This document shows, in pieces, positions 25,607 through 35,134 of a stretch of 64,000 bases of DNA. The position numbers and the translations under genes are program-made. Below the pieces are notes generated by a model. It did no database searches and had not been told where the DNA came from. It was given only the letters and a program-made list of their open reading frames with translations. Positions within the stretch are counted from its first letter, which is position 1. Each line of letters starts with the position of its first letter. The DNA is from Candidatus Methylophosphatis haderslevensis (GTDB lineage: Bacteria; Pseudomonadota; Gammaproteobacteria; Burkholderiales; Rhodocyclaceae), in the NCBI GenBank assembly GCA_016711925.1, contig JADJSA010000017.1, positions 310,001 to 374,000 of the forward strand. Direction: 5' to 3'.

Positions 25607-25930
25607 TCAGAGGCCGTACTTGATGGTGATGTAGGCCAGCACCTTGTCGATCGTCTTGCGGAAGAACGGGTTCGCGTACAGCGTGTTCAGGTAGCTGATG
25701 AGCGAGGCCTTCTGCTGCGCCGTCAACTTGGTCGAGCTGTTGATGGCGGCGATGACGCCGGCGAAGTCGATTGCGCCATGGATCGCGTCCATTTCCGCCA
25801 GCGCCAGCGGTTCGGCGTCGATGCCGGCGAGCGCACCGAAATTGTCGCGCTCGGCGGTGTTTGCCAGTGCCGACGTGCTCAACAACAATGCGGCGGCCAG
25901 CGAAACGAATGACTTTGCTGCTGCTTTCAT
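25607..25930 (-). CDS. small Sec-exported protein with double-glycine-type leader motif
   Basis: The 107-residue protein has a Sec signal (KSFVSLAAALLLSTSALA), then a second leader-like motif at residues 42-53 (LALAEMDAIHGA) that fits the double-glycine consensus exactly: Leu -12, Glu -8, Met -7, Ile -4, Gly -2, Ala -1. The mature part would be about 54 residues, hydrophobic and helical (IDFAGVIAAINSST, ASLISYLNTLY, KVLAYITIKYGL). It is the obvious substrate for the C39 peptidase encoded next. A GGGGGA ribosome binding site precedes ATG 25930. Fate (fibre, bacteriocin or signal) is unknown. Confidence 0.8.
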   Translation of the reverse strand: MKAAAKSFVSLAAALLLSTSALANTAERDNFGALAGIDAEPLALAEMDAIHGAIDFAGVIAAINSSTKLTAQQKASLISYLNTLYANPFFRKTIDKVLAYITIKYGL

Positions 25931-26163
25931 GATGTATTCCCCCGAAAAACTCCTAACCTCCCGGCGCCCCGCGCGGGCCGCGTCGCACGGACCGCAGTCC
26001 GGCGACCGCCCTGGAAGGGAACCACCCGCGCCATTGACCGCCAGGAATCGGCGGCGCAATCAGAAATATTGGCGTGGAAAATTTTCCCTCATGGGTTTGA
26101 TGATGTCAAGAGAATTGCGTGGCCACGGCGGGCATCGCGCCAGCCGGCAGGCGATGCGCCTGC

Positions 26164-26535
26164 TCAAACCGCGCCGGAGGCACGCAACTGAGCCCATTCG
26201 GCGTCGCTGAAGATGCGCGAGCGGGTATGGAAAGCCTTGCCTTCCGGCCCTTCGAGCGAGAAGGTGCCGCCGCGGCCGTCGATGACATCGATGATGAGCT
26301 GGGTGTGCTTCCAGTACTCGTACTGGGATGTGCTCATGTAGAAGGGGCAGCCGCCGATCTCGCCGAGTTTGACGTCGCCGGCGCCGATGGTGAGTTCACC
26401 CGGCAGATAGCAGTTGGCCGCGCTGTTGTCGCAGCAGCCGCCGGATTGATGAAATATCAGCGACGGACCGTACCTGGTCTTGAGGAATTCGATCAGTTCC
26501 AGCGTCGCCTGTGTGGCAATGACTTTTTCGACCAT
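26164..26535 (-). CDS. DUF779 family protein
   Basis: The 123-residue protein belongs to DUF779, recognisable by HQSGGCCDNSAANCYLPGEL, GCPFYMSTSQYEYWKHTQLI and the C-terminal EGKAFHTRSRIFSDAEW. These proteins are almost always encoded next to acetaldehyde-type aldehyde dehydrogenases, as here (70 bases downstream of the dehydrogenase gene). The conserved cysteines suggest metal binding or redox function, but no activity is established. Confidence 0.9.
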   Translation of the reverse strand: MVEKVIATQATLELIEFLKTRYGPSLIFHQSGGCCDNSAANCYLPGELTIGAGDVKLGEIGGCPFYMSTSQYEYWKHTQLIIDVIDGRGGTFSLEGPEGKAFHTRSRIFSDAEWAQLRASGAV

Positions 26536-26601
26536 GGCATGCTCCGAAACAAGCGGGGCGGTTGCCCGCCCCGGTGGTGTTCACTGCGGAAAAGATGCAT
26601 T

Positions 26602-28126
<1,525 letters not shown>

Positions 28127-28262
28127 GTTGTCTCCCAGATTGTGATGTTTGCGAATTCGCCCGGGCATGCCGTGCCGGAGCGGGCGTCCCCCGGCGATCT
28201 CGCGCCGGGGGCTCCGGCAGAACGGGGCGTGCCTGCCCTGCGCGGAAGGCATGCCACCCTGC

Positions 28263-28277
28263 GCAACCGCCATGCCA
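28263..28277 (-). promoter_or_regulatory. candidate sigma54 promoter for aldehyde dehydrogenase
   Basis: The minus strand reads TGGCATGGCGGTTGC (28277-28263), one change from the core TGGCACG-N4-TTGC, with correct GG-N10-GC spacing. It would give a leader of about 125 nt. ExaC-type aldehyde dehydrogenases are often RpoN-dependent. Confidence 0.45.
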
Positions 28278-28554
28278 TCGTCGAGGGCGTCGCAAGCTCT
28301 TGAAATTCGCGCAAAATTTCTTGCCGGATCTGCCCCCGCGGAAGGCGGTGCCGGGTGCGGCATAAAGTAGCGCTTCATGTCGCGCATGGCATAGGCTGCG
28401 CCGCTGGTCCGTGTGCCGCCCCGGCCGCAGGCGGCGGCGCTTATGTTTGACGAAGCCTGTTTTTGCGCGTTGCGGGGCGCAGGGCGTTACCCAAACGCCT
28501 GTCGCGTTGGAGGGTTTTCCGCCGCCACACGGCTGGTACCGCGAAACTGTTGCA

Positions 28555-28570
28555 CGGCAAGGCAATTGCT
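28555..28570 (+). promoter_or_regulatory. candidate sigma54 promoter for the TerB-like gene
   Basis: The plus strand reads CGGCAAGGCAATTGCT, with GG (28556-28557) and GC (28568-28569) in the required -24/-12 spacing and one mismatch in the -24 box. The TerB-like ATG is about 87 bases downstream of the GC. Confidence 0.4.
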
Positions 28571-28656
28571 GCGGGATGGAACACCCTGCGCGGGCGGGCT
28601 GAACCAGATCGGGCCGTGGTGGTCTGACTGAGTTCGAATCGAAACCGGAACAGACC

Positions 28657-29058
28657 ATGACTCAGATCGAGAAGAACAGCCCCGAAGCGGTCGGCCGCAT
28701 CATCGCGCTCGCCATGCTGGCAGATGGCCGGCTCGCCAATGCCGAACTGGAGGCGCTCGACCGCCACAACATTCCTGCCATCGCCGGCTTGAGCCGCGAT
28801 GCGTTGATCCAGATCATCATCGACCATTGCCGAGAGTTGCTCGAACAGGGCGAGGGCGGGCGCGTTCGACTGCTGGAGCCGGCGCGCCTCGCGCCGATGC
28901 TGGCGCTGGTGGACGACCCGGCGAAACAACTGCTCGCCTGCCGGGCAATCGTCGTGCTGTCGAAGGCGGACGGTAAGTTTTCGCGCGCCGAACAGGCGCT
29001 GCTGCGCCTCGTGCTGGAGACGTGGAAGCTTTCGCTCGATCAGGTGTCGGGCGGCTGA
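28657..29058 (+). CDS. TerB-like family protein
   Basis: The 133-residue, mostly helical cytoplasmic protein resembles the tellurite-resistance TerB fold: two related halves, ALAMLADGRLANAELEALDR and AIVVLSKADGKFSRAEQALL, each with an acidic D-G-x-(L/F)-x-x-x-E motif. TerB-fold proteins act in metal-linked stress responses, but this stand-alone form has no defined role. It is convergent with the flavin reductase gene, with one base between their stops. Confidence 0.75.
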   Translation: MTQIEKNSPEAVGRIIALAMLADGRLANAELEALDRHNIPAIAGLSRDALIQIIIDHCRELLEQGEGGRVRLLEPARLAPMLALVDDPAKQLLACRAIVVLSKADGKFSRAEQALLRLVLETWKLSLDQVSGG

Positions 29059-29059
29059 T

Positions 29060-29566
29060 TCAATCGATCAGGTGATGGTAGCGCCCGCCGTGATAGACCA
29101 GCGGCGGCAATTCGCGCCGCGCGTAGCGCTCGACGCGGCCCAGGAACACCACGTGGTCGCCGCCCGGGTAGCGCGCCTGGTTGCGGCACTCGAACCATGC
29201 GCAGCAGCCTTCGATGAGCGGCGCGCCGCCGGCGCCATCGGCAAAGGCCACGCCGGCAAAGCGGTCGATGTTGCGGGCGGCGAACTGCCGTGACAGCCAC
29301 TCCTGGTCGTGCGACAGCACGTTGACCGAAAAGTGGCTGCAGCCTTCGAGGGCCGGGCGCAGCGGCGAATGCTGCACAAGACTCCAGACGATCAGCGGCG
29401 GATCGAGCGACACCGAGTTGAAGGAATTGACGGTCAGCCCGACCGGCTTGCCGCTGGCATCGCGCGTGCAAACGACGGTGATGCCGGTGGCAAAGCGGCC
29501 CAGGGCGTGGCGGTACTCGCGCGAGTCGAATTCGGCGTCCGGCGCCGGATGCAAAGTGGGAATCAT
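29060..29566 (-). CDS. flavin reductase family protein
   Basis: The 168-residue protein has the FMN-binding split-barrel of HpaC/NADH:flavin reductases: ALGRFATGITVVCTRDASGK, GLTVNSFNSVSLDPPLIVWSL, FSVNVLSHDQEWLSRQFA and the GDHVVFLGRVERY strand. It probably supplies reduced flavin to a two-component monooxygenase not encoded here, or acts alone. ATG 29566 is preferred over a start 26 codons upstream. Confidence 0.88.
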   Translation of the reverse strand: MIPTLHPAPDAEFDSREYRHALGRFATGITVVCTRDASGKPVGLTVNSFNSVSLDPPLIVWSLVQHSPLRPALEGCSHFSVNVLSHDQEWLSRQFAARNIDRFAGVAFADGAGGAPLIEGCCAWFECRNQARYPGGDHVVFLGRVERYARRELPPLVYHGGRYHHLID

Positions 29567-29667
29567 CGAGTTTCGCGGCGACCCGGCGAGCGGCCAGACC
29601 GCACTTGGCGGCAGCTTATAATTGCGGATCGCCCGCAGAAACACCCATCACGCTTCGGAGTTTCCCC

Positions 29668-30864
29668 ATGAGAATCGGCACGCCGCTGTCACCGTCCGCC
29701 ACCCGCGTCATGCTGCTGGGCAGCGGCGAACTCGGCAAGGAGGTGATTATCGCCCTGCAAAGATTGGGTGTCGAGGTAATCGCCGTCGATCGCTACGAGA
29801 ACGCGCCCGGCCATCAGGTGGCGCATCGCGCGCATGTGATTTCGATGACCGACGGCGCCGCGCTGCGCAAACTGGTCGAGGCCGAGCGCCCGCACCTGAT
29901 CGTGCCGGAGATCGAGGCGATTGCCACCGACATGCTGCTGGAGATCGAGCGCGACGGTCTGGCCGAGGTGATCCCGACCGCGCGCGCGGCCAGGCTGACG
30001 ATGAACCGGGAGGGCATCCGCCGACTGGCGGCGGAGGAACTCGGCTTGCCGACCTCGCCCTACAAGTTCGCCGACTCGCTGGACGACCTGCGCGCTGCGG
30101 TAGCCGAGATCGGCTGCCCGTGCATCGTCAAGCCGGTGATGTCCTCGTCGGGCAAGGGCCAGTCGACCGTCAAGTCGGCGCAAGATGCCGAGAAGGCCTG
30201 GAACTACGCCGCGGCCGGCGGGCGCGTCAATCAGGGCCGCGTGATCGTCGAGGGCTTCGTCGATTTCGACTACGAGATCACCCAGCTCACGGTACGCGCG
30301 CGCGACGGGCGCGGCGAGGTGCAGACGTACTTTTGCGACCCGATCGGCCATCTGCAGGTCAATGGCGATTACGTCGAATCCTGGCAGCCGCAGCCGATGA
30401 GCCCGGCTGCGCTGGAACGCTCGCGCGAAATCGCGCGCAAGGTCACCGGCAATCTCGGCGGTCGCGGCATCTTCGGCGTCGAGCTGTTCGTCAAGGGCGA
30501 TGACGTGTGGTTCTCCGAAGTCAGCCCGCGCCCGCACGACACCGGGCTGGTCACGCTGGCCACGCAGCGGCTGTCGGAATTCGAACTGCATGCGCGCGCC
30601 ATCCTCGGCTTGCCGGTGGACGTGTCGCTACGCGCAGCGGGCGCCTCCGCGGTTATCTACGGCGGGATCGAAGAAAAGGGCATCGCCTTCGACGGCGTGG
30701 CCGAGGCGCTGGCGGTACCGACGAGCGACATCCGCCTTTTCGGCAAGCCGGAATCCTTCGTCAAACGGCGCATGGGCGTGGCAGTGGCCAACGGCAAGGA
30801 TACCGACGAGGCGCGCAACCGCGCCAGGCTGGCGGCGAGCCGCATCAAGCCGGTCAAGGCTTGA
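29668..30864 (+). CDS. purT: formate-dependent phosphoribosylglycinamide formyltransferase
   Basis: The 398-residue ATP-grasp enzyme uses formate and ATP to formylate GAR in purine synthesis. Landmarks are LLGSGELGKEVIIALQRLG, EIEAIATD, the ATP-grasp segment CIVKPVMSSSGKGQS and the metal-binding VSPRPHDTGLVTL. It is folate-independent, tying purine synthesis to the formate pool. ATG 29668 has a GGAG site upstream. It overlaps mutY by four bases. Confidence 0.96.
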   Translation: MRIGTPLSPSATRVMLLGSGELGKEVIIALQRLGVEVIAVDRYENAPGHQVAHRAHVISMTDGAALRKLVEAERPHLIVPEIEAIATDMLLEIERDGLAEVIPTARAARLTMNREGIRRLAAEELGLPTSPYKFADSLDDLRAAVAEIGCPCIVKPVMSSSGKGQSTVKSAQDAEKAWNYAAAGGRVNQGRVIVEGFVDFDYEITQLTVRARDGRGEVQTYFCDPIGHLQVNGDYVESWQPQPMSPAALERSREIARKVTGNLGGRGIFGVELFVKGDDVWFSEVSPRPHDTGLVTLATQRLSEFELHARAILGLPVDVSLRAAGASAVIYGGIEEKGIAFDGVAEALAVPTSDIRLFGKPESFVKRRMGVAVANGKDTDEARNRARLAASRIKPVKA

Positions 30865-31907
30865 CCGGCAGACCCCAGGCGCAAGACTTTGCCGGGCGGC
30901 TGATCGCCTGGCAGGCGCTGCACGGCCGCCACGACCTGCCGTGGCAGAACACCCGCGATGCGTATCGCATCTGGCTGGCGGAAATCATGCTGCAGCAGAC
31001 GCAGGTGGCGACGGTCATTCCGTACTACGCGCGCTTTCTCGAACGTTTTCCCGACATCCGCGCACTCGCCGCCGCGCCGGTGGACGCGGTGATGGCGCTG
31101 TGGAGCGGGCTCGGCTACTACGCCCGCGCGCGCAACCTGCACGCCTGCGCGCGCATAATCGTCGAGCGGCACGCGGGCGAGTTTCCGCGCGAGGCTGCCG
31201 CCATCGCCACGCTGCCCGGCATCGGCCGCTCGACCGCCGCGGCGATCGCCGTGTTCGCGCATGGTATGCGCGGTGCGATTCTCGACGGCAATGTCAAACG
31301 CGTGCTGGCACGCTGCTTCGCCATCGACGGTTTCACCGGCGGGAAGCAAGTGGAAAACCGCTTGTGGCAACTCGCCGAATCATTGTTGCCCACCGGCGGC
31401 ATCGAAAGCTACACCCAGGCGCTGATGGATCTGGGCGCGACGGTGTGCACGCGCGGCAAGCCCGATTGCGTGCGCTGCCCGCTGCGCGGCGCGTGCGTCG
31501 CGCTCGAGCAGGATCGGGTCGGCCAACTGCCGGCGCCGCGACCGAGGAAGGCGCTGCCACGGCGCAGCGCCCGCTACCTGATCCTGCGTCATGACAATCG
31601 GGTGTTGCTCGAACAGCGTCCGCCGAGCGGTATCTGGGGCGCACTGCTGTGCCTGCCCGAACTGTCCGACGGCGAAGACCCGCGGCTGGTCGCGCGCCAG
31701 CGTTACGCCTGCAGTGTGGATGACATCGAAGCCCAGCCGCCGCTGACCCACGGCTTCACCCACTTCACGCTGACCTTGCAGCCGCTGCTCTGCCACGTGT
31801 CGAAAGTCGAACCGCACGCCGCGCAGCCGGGACTGCAATGGCTCCCGCTCGATGCGCTCGACCGCGCCGCGCTGCCGGCGCCGATTCGCAAGCTGCTGGC
31901 ACGCTGA
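30861..31907 (+). CDS. mutY: A/G-specific adenine DNA glycosylase
   Basis: The 348-residue repair enzyme removes adenine opposite 8-oxoguanine. It contains HDLPWQNTRDAYRIWLAEIM, the helix-hairpin-helix LPGIGRSTAAAI, catalytic Asp in HGMRGAILDGNVKRV, and the [4Fe-4S] cluster cysteines CTRGKPDCVRCPLRGAC. A NUDIX-like 8-oxoG-recognition domain follows (YLILRHDNRVLLEQRP). It begins with TTG overlapping the purT stop (TTGA). Confidence 0.94.
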   Translation: MTGRPQAQDFAGRLIAWQALHGRHDLPWQNTRDAYRIWLAEIMLQQTQVATVIPYYARFLERFPDIRALAAAPVDAVMALWSGLGYYARARNLHACARIIVERHAGEFPREAAAIATLPGIGRSTAAAIAVFAHGMRGAILDGNVKRVLARCFAIDGFTGGKQVENRLWQLAESLLPTGGIESYTQALMDLGATVCTRGKPDCVRCPLRGACVALEQDRVGQLPAPRPRKALPRRSARYLILRHDNRVLLEQRPPSGIWGALLCLPELSDGEDPRLVARQRYACSVDDIEAQPPLTHGFTHFTLTLQPLLCHVSKVEPHAAQPGLQWLPLDALDRAALPAPIRKLLAR

Positions 31908-31940
31908 TGCGCAGGTGCGCACCATGCGCTCGCCTGTGAG

Positions 31941-31996
31941 CCGCATGGATAGGACTTCTACACCCTGCCATGCCCGCAGAACGCCTATCCATGCGG
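31941..31996. repeat. inverted pair of dispersed repeat copies
   Basis: Perfect 13-bp arms CCGCATGGATAGG (31941-31953) and CCTATCCATGCGG (31984-31996) are separated by 30 bases, between the convergent mutY and UbiE-like genes. This is two head-to-head copies of the repeat family and could fold as a hairpin. Confidence 0.85.
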
Positions 31997-32064
31997 ATCC
32001 CAGGCCGATGCGGGTCTGCACGCCCGTCCGCCGGCAGCGCGCCGGCGCGACTCGCGCGCGCACA

Positions 32065-32829
32065 TCAAGCCTGCCCGCAATACTCGGAAAAGATCCCCAC
32101 CTCGACATGCCGCCGTACATGTTCGAAGCCGGCCGACGCCAGGGTTTCCAGCACCCTGCCCGGTGCGGCGCAGGCTTCGATGGTGTCCCAGTAGTAGCGG
32201 TAGAGGCGCGGCGTATCCCGATGTCGTGCCACCAGCCGCGACAGCAAAGGCACCAGGCCGCGCATGTAAAGCCTGACCAGTGCAATCGCCAGCCTGCCTT
32301 CGGGACGCGTGATCTCGAGCGCCAATACCCGCCCGCCGGGCTTGAGTACGCGCCGGAACTCGCGGAACACCTGTTCCATGTCTTCGACATGGCGCAGCGC
32401 AAAGCCGAGCGACAGAAAGTCGAACGAGGCGTCGGCAAAGGGCAGCGCTTCGGCGCGACCACGCAGCAAGTCGATCGCCAGCGGCGGAGATATCGCTCCG
32501 AGCATGCCGGCACTCGGATCGATGCCGACGACATTGCACGGATCGCCGACGATGCGCACGATCTGCCGCGACAACAGCCCGGTGCCGACTGCGACATCGA
32601 GCACTTTCATTCCCGGTGCCAGGCCGGCGCGCAACAGCGCCTGCCGGCGATAGCGCGAACCGGTTCCGAACGCGAGCAGCCGGTCGACCCGGTCGTAGTC
32701 TGCGGCGGTAGCGTCGAACATCCCCTGCACGAAGCGGCGCTTGGTCGATTCACTGGTGTAGTACGGGTCGAGAACCGGGTGCGGCGCACGCACCGGCTCG
32801 TCGCCGGCGATCGGTCGGGTGGTCGTCAT
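32065..32829 (-). CDS. UbiE/COQ5-like SAM-dependent methyltransferase
   Basis: The 254-residue class I methyltransferase has KVLDVAVGTGLLSRQIVRI (SAM site), NVVGIDPSAGML, LPFADASFDFLSLGFALRHV and LKPGGRVLALEITRPEG, matching the UbiE/menG ubiquinone-menaquinone methyltransferase group. It differs enough from canonical UbiE (shorter start, extra C-terminal length) that it may be a paralogue with another lipid-quinone or small-molecule substrate. It stands close to ubiX on the same strand but is separated from it by a LON-domain gene. Confidence 0.8.
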   Translation of the reverse strand: MTTTRPIAGDEPVRAPHPVLDPYYTSESTKRRFVQGMFDATAADYDRVDRLLAFGTGSRYRRQALLRAGLAPGMKVLDVAVGTGLLSRQIVRIVGDPCNVVGIDPSAGMLGAISPPLAIDLLRGRAEALPFADASFDFLSLGFALRHVEDMEQVFREFRRVLKPGGRVLALEITRPEGRLAIALVRLYMRGLVPLLSRLVARHRDTPRLYRYYWDTIEACAAPGRVLETLASAGFEHVRRHVEVGIFSEYCGQA

Positions 32830-32903
32830 GATGGCCAATGATAACCGGTTATACGACCGCCTACGGCGGGTCGGCGACCGGGACGCGAAAACTGCGGGTG
32901 CGC

Positions 32904-33497
32904 CTATCCGGCGAGCCCGCGCTGGCGCAGGAACTGCTGGATGATTTCCAGGCGCGAAATCGTGTCGTCGAGTTCGAGGAGCTTTTGCCGCGCGGCGAGC
33001 GGAATCGGCAGCACCTCGCAGTAGCGATACCCGGCCCATACCGCATCGGCATAGTCGTGCGGCTCGGGGATGCGCTCGACACCGACTTCGGCGACGATCT
33101 CGCGCAGCAGGTTCAGCAGGTTCTGCAGCGTCTCGGGCACCGGCTGCGGCGGCTCGTCGGCGATCGGTTCGACCCGCGCGCGGCGCAGTCCTTCGCGATC
33201 GACCGCACTGTCGATGATGCGAAAGCGCCTGCCGCCGCGCGTGGTCAGGTGCAGAACGCCGAGCTGCTGCATGTCCCAATCGACGATGCACGCCTCGACC
33301 CCGACCGCGTGCGGCAGGGCCGGCTGCCCGGCTTCGCGCCCCTGCGCAATCAGGCAGACGCCGAAAGGCTTTTCCTCGCGCATGCATTCGGCGGTCATCG
33401 CCATGTAGCGCTGCTCGAAGATCTTCAGCGGCAGCACGCCACCCGGAAACAGCACCGTGTTGAGCGGGAAGATCGGAACCTCGTAAGCCGAACTCAT
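32904..33497 (-). CDS. LON N-terminal-domain protein
   Basis: The 197-residue protein is a stand-alone Lon substrate-binding (PUA-like) domain: VPIFPLNTVLFPGGVLPLKIFEQRY, FGVCLI, then a helical C-terminal half. No ATPase or protease domain is present. Such proteins may act as adaptors, but their role is undefined. The start overlaps the ubiX stop by four bases. Confidence 0.88.
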   Translation of the reverse strand: MSSAYEVPIFPLNTVLFPGGVLPLKIFEQRYMAMTAECMREEKPFGVCLIAQGREAGQPALPHAVGVEACIVDWDMQQLGVLHLTTRGGRRFRIIDSAVDREGLRRARVEPIADEPPQPVPETLQNLLNLLREIVAEVGVERIPEPHDYADAVWAGYRYCEVLPIPLAARQKLLELDDTISRLEIIQQFLRQRGLAG

Positions 33498-34108
33498 TCG
33501 CCTGCGCCCCAGCGGCGCATCAGTTGGTGTTCGATGCCGATCTGGTCGAGCACGCGGGCGACGACGAAGTCGACCAGATCCTGGACGCTCTGCGGGTGGT
33601 TGTAGAAGCCCGGGTTGGGCGGCAGGATCACCGCGCCGGCACGCGCAAGCCTGAGCATGTTCTCAAGGTGGATGGCCGAGAACGGCGTCTCGCGCGGCAC
33701 CAGCACGAGTTTGCGGCCTTCCTTCATAACCACGTCGGCGGCGCGCTCGATCAGGTTTTGCGCCAGTCCGGCCGCTACAGCGGCCAGGGTGCCCATGCTG
33801 CAGGGGCAAATGACCATCGCATCAGGCGGGCTGGAGCCCGAGGCCAGCGGCGCGAACCACTCCTCTCGTCCATAGACTTCGAGCTGGCCCGGCTGCGCAC
33901 CGAAGCGGCGGGAGAACTCTGCTTGCAACTCGGCCGCGCGCGCCGGCAACGCGAGATCCATCTCCTGCTTGGCGACGATCTGCGCCACCTGCGAATAAAG
34001 CAGCTGCACGCGCACGCCCGATTCAAGCAGGCATTCGACCAGGCGTATGCCATACGGCATGCCGGATGCGCCGGTCAGTGCGACGGCGATGGTCTTGAGC
34101 TGGGTCAT
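33494..34108 (-). CDS. ubiX: flavin prenyltransferase UbiX
   Basis: The 204-residue enzyme prenylates FMN to make prFMN for UbiD-type decarboxylases, including the one in ubiquinone synthesis. Key segments are VALTGASGMPYGIRLVE, the ICPCSMGTLAAVAAG loop, and KLVLVPRETPFSAIHLENML. It overlaps the LON-domain gene and the Gx-transporter gene by four bases each, so it is mid-operon. Confidence 0.95.
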   Translation of the reverse strand: MTQLKTIAVALTGASGMPYGIRLVECLLESGVRVQLLYSQVAQIVAKQEMDLALPARAAELQAEFSRRFGAQPGQLEVYGREEWFAPLASGSSPPDAMVICPCSMGTLAAVAAGLAQNLIERAADVVMKEGRKLVLVPRETPFSAIHLENMLRLARAGAVILPPNPGFYNHPQSVQDLVDFVVARVLDQIGIEHQLMRRWGAGE

Positions 34109-34665
34109 GGTGCCGGCTGCCCGCTTTCTGGCGTCGATCGATCAGCCGCATCATCGGCCAACCATCGGGCCGCGGCAAGTCCGTTGGCCAGGCCGAACAC
34201 CAGCGCGGCCAGCGCGAACACCGGCGCGAGCAGAAACACGCCGTCGTGCGGCACCAGCCACAGACGCGCCAGCAGCAGTTGCCCGCCGATGTGGGCGAAC
34301 GAGGCCACGAGGGACATCGTCACGGGTCCGAACCACCTGCGCGGCAGGCGGGCCGCCAGGCCAAGGGCGCCGAGGCTCGCCAGCGCGCCGCACAGGCTGA
34401 GAAAGAATCCGGGCGCGAGAAACGAACCGAGCAGCAGGCTGGCGGCAAACACCCGCAGCAGCGACACCCAGGCGGCGTCGCGCCAGCCGTAGCGCATCAG
34501 CACCACCAGCGTGACGATGTTGCCCAGCCCCGGCTTGACGCCGGGCAGCGGCAGCGGAATCGCCGCTTCGGCCACCGACAGCGCGATGGCGACCGCGCTG
34601 TAGCGCGCGATGCGGTGGTCGTCCGCATCCGGCGTCAGCGTGATTTCAGTAGTTGAGCGAGTCAT
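34105..34665 (-). CDS. Gx transporter family membrane protein
   Basis: The 186-residue protein has about five transmembrane segments and the family pattern AIPLPLPGVKPGLGNIVTLV near the start, followed by LGSFLAPGFFLSLCGALASLG. The family was named for its Gly-rich helices (also annotated as heptaprenyl diphosphate synthase component I) and is usually paired with a NusG-II protein, as it is here, with a 20-base overlap. The transported substrate is unknown. Confidence 0.85.
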   Translation of the reverse strand: MTRSTTEITLTPDADDHRIARYSAVAIALSVAEAAIPLPLPGVKPGLGNIVTLVVLMRYGWRDAAWVSLLRVFAASLLLGSFLAPGFFLSLCGALASLGALGLAARLPRRWFGPVTMSLVASFAHIGGQLLLARLWLVPHDGVFLLAPVFALAALVFGLANGLAAARWLADDAADRSTPESGQPAP

Positions 34666-35029
34666 AGGCGCGGTTGCGGCCGACCAGCGCGAGGCTGACG
34701 CGATTGGGCGCGCAGATGGCGATGCTGTTGGCCTGGGTCAGCCAGCCCTGGCGCACGCAGTACTGGCGCGGGCTCGGGTCGGCGGCCACGCGCGCGCGGC
34801 CGGGAACGACTTCGATGCGGGTTGTGCCGAGCGGGCCATCGACCGCGATGCTGCGCGTTTCGGTCAGCCGCACCTCGGCGACGATCTCGCCGTTGGCGCG
34901 CACCACCGCTTTTTCCGCCGTCCCGCCGAGCCAGACCAGCGGAAACAATGCCGCAGTCAGCAACGTGGCGAGCAGCAAGGCGAGCCAGTCGCCGGCACGC
35001 AGCAAGCCGCGCCAGTCAGCGATGGGCAT
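34646..35029 (-). CDS. NusG domain II-containing membrane-anchored protein
   Basis: The 127-residue protein has one N-terminal hydrophobic helix (WLALLLATLLTAALFPLVWLG) and an extracytoplasmic NusG-II-like domain ending CVRQGWLTQANSIAICAPNR, with two conserved cysteines. It is the usual partner of the Gx transporter encoded immediately downstream, and overlaps it. Its function with the transporter is unknown. Confidence 0.85.
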   Translation of the reverse strand: MPIADWRGLLRAGDWLALLLATLLTAALFPLVWLGGTAEKAVVRANGEIVAEVRLTETRSIAVDGPLGTTRIEVVPGRARVAADPSPRQYCVRQGWLTQANSIAICAPNRVSLALVGRNRAYDSLNY

Positions 35030-35134
35030 GGCGGCTGCGGGCGGCCAGTGCGGCAGGCGGTGCGCTGCCCGTGGGGTGAGCAATCGAAGCCACGGCCGGC
35101 CGCGGCGCCGGCGTGCCTCGGCGCGTCAAACGAG

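Larger units (their letters stand above)
28127..28656. other. divergent intergenic region with two sigma54-like sites
   Basis: No gene was found in these 530 bases. Two GG-N10-GC elements that match the sigma54 consensus except at one core base are present, one towards the aldehyde dehydrogenase and one towards the TerB-like gene. Confidence 0.5.
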
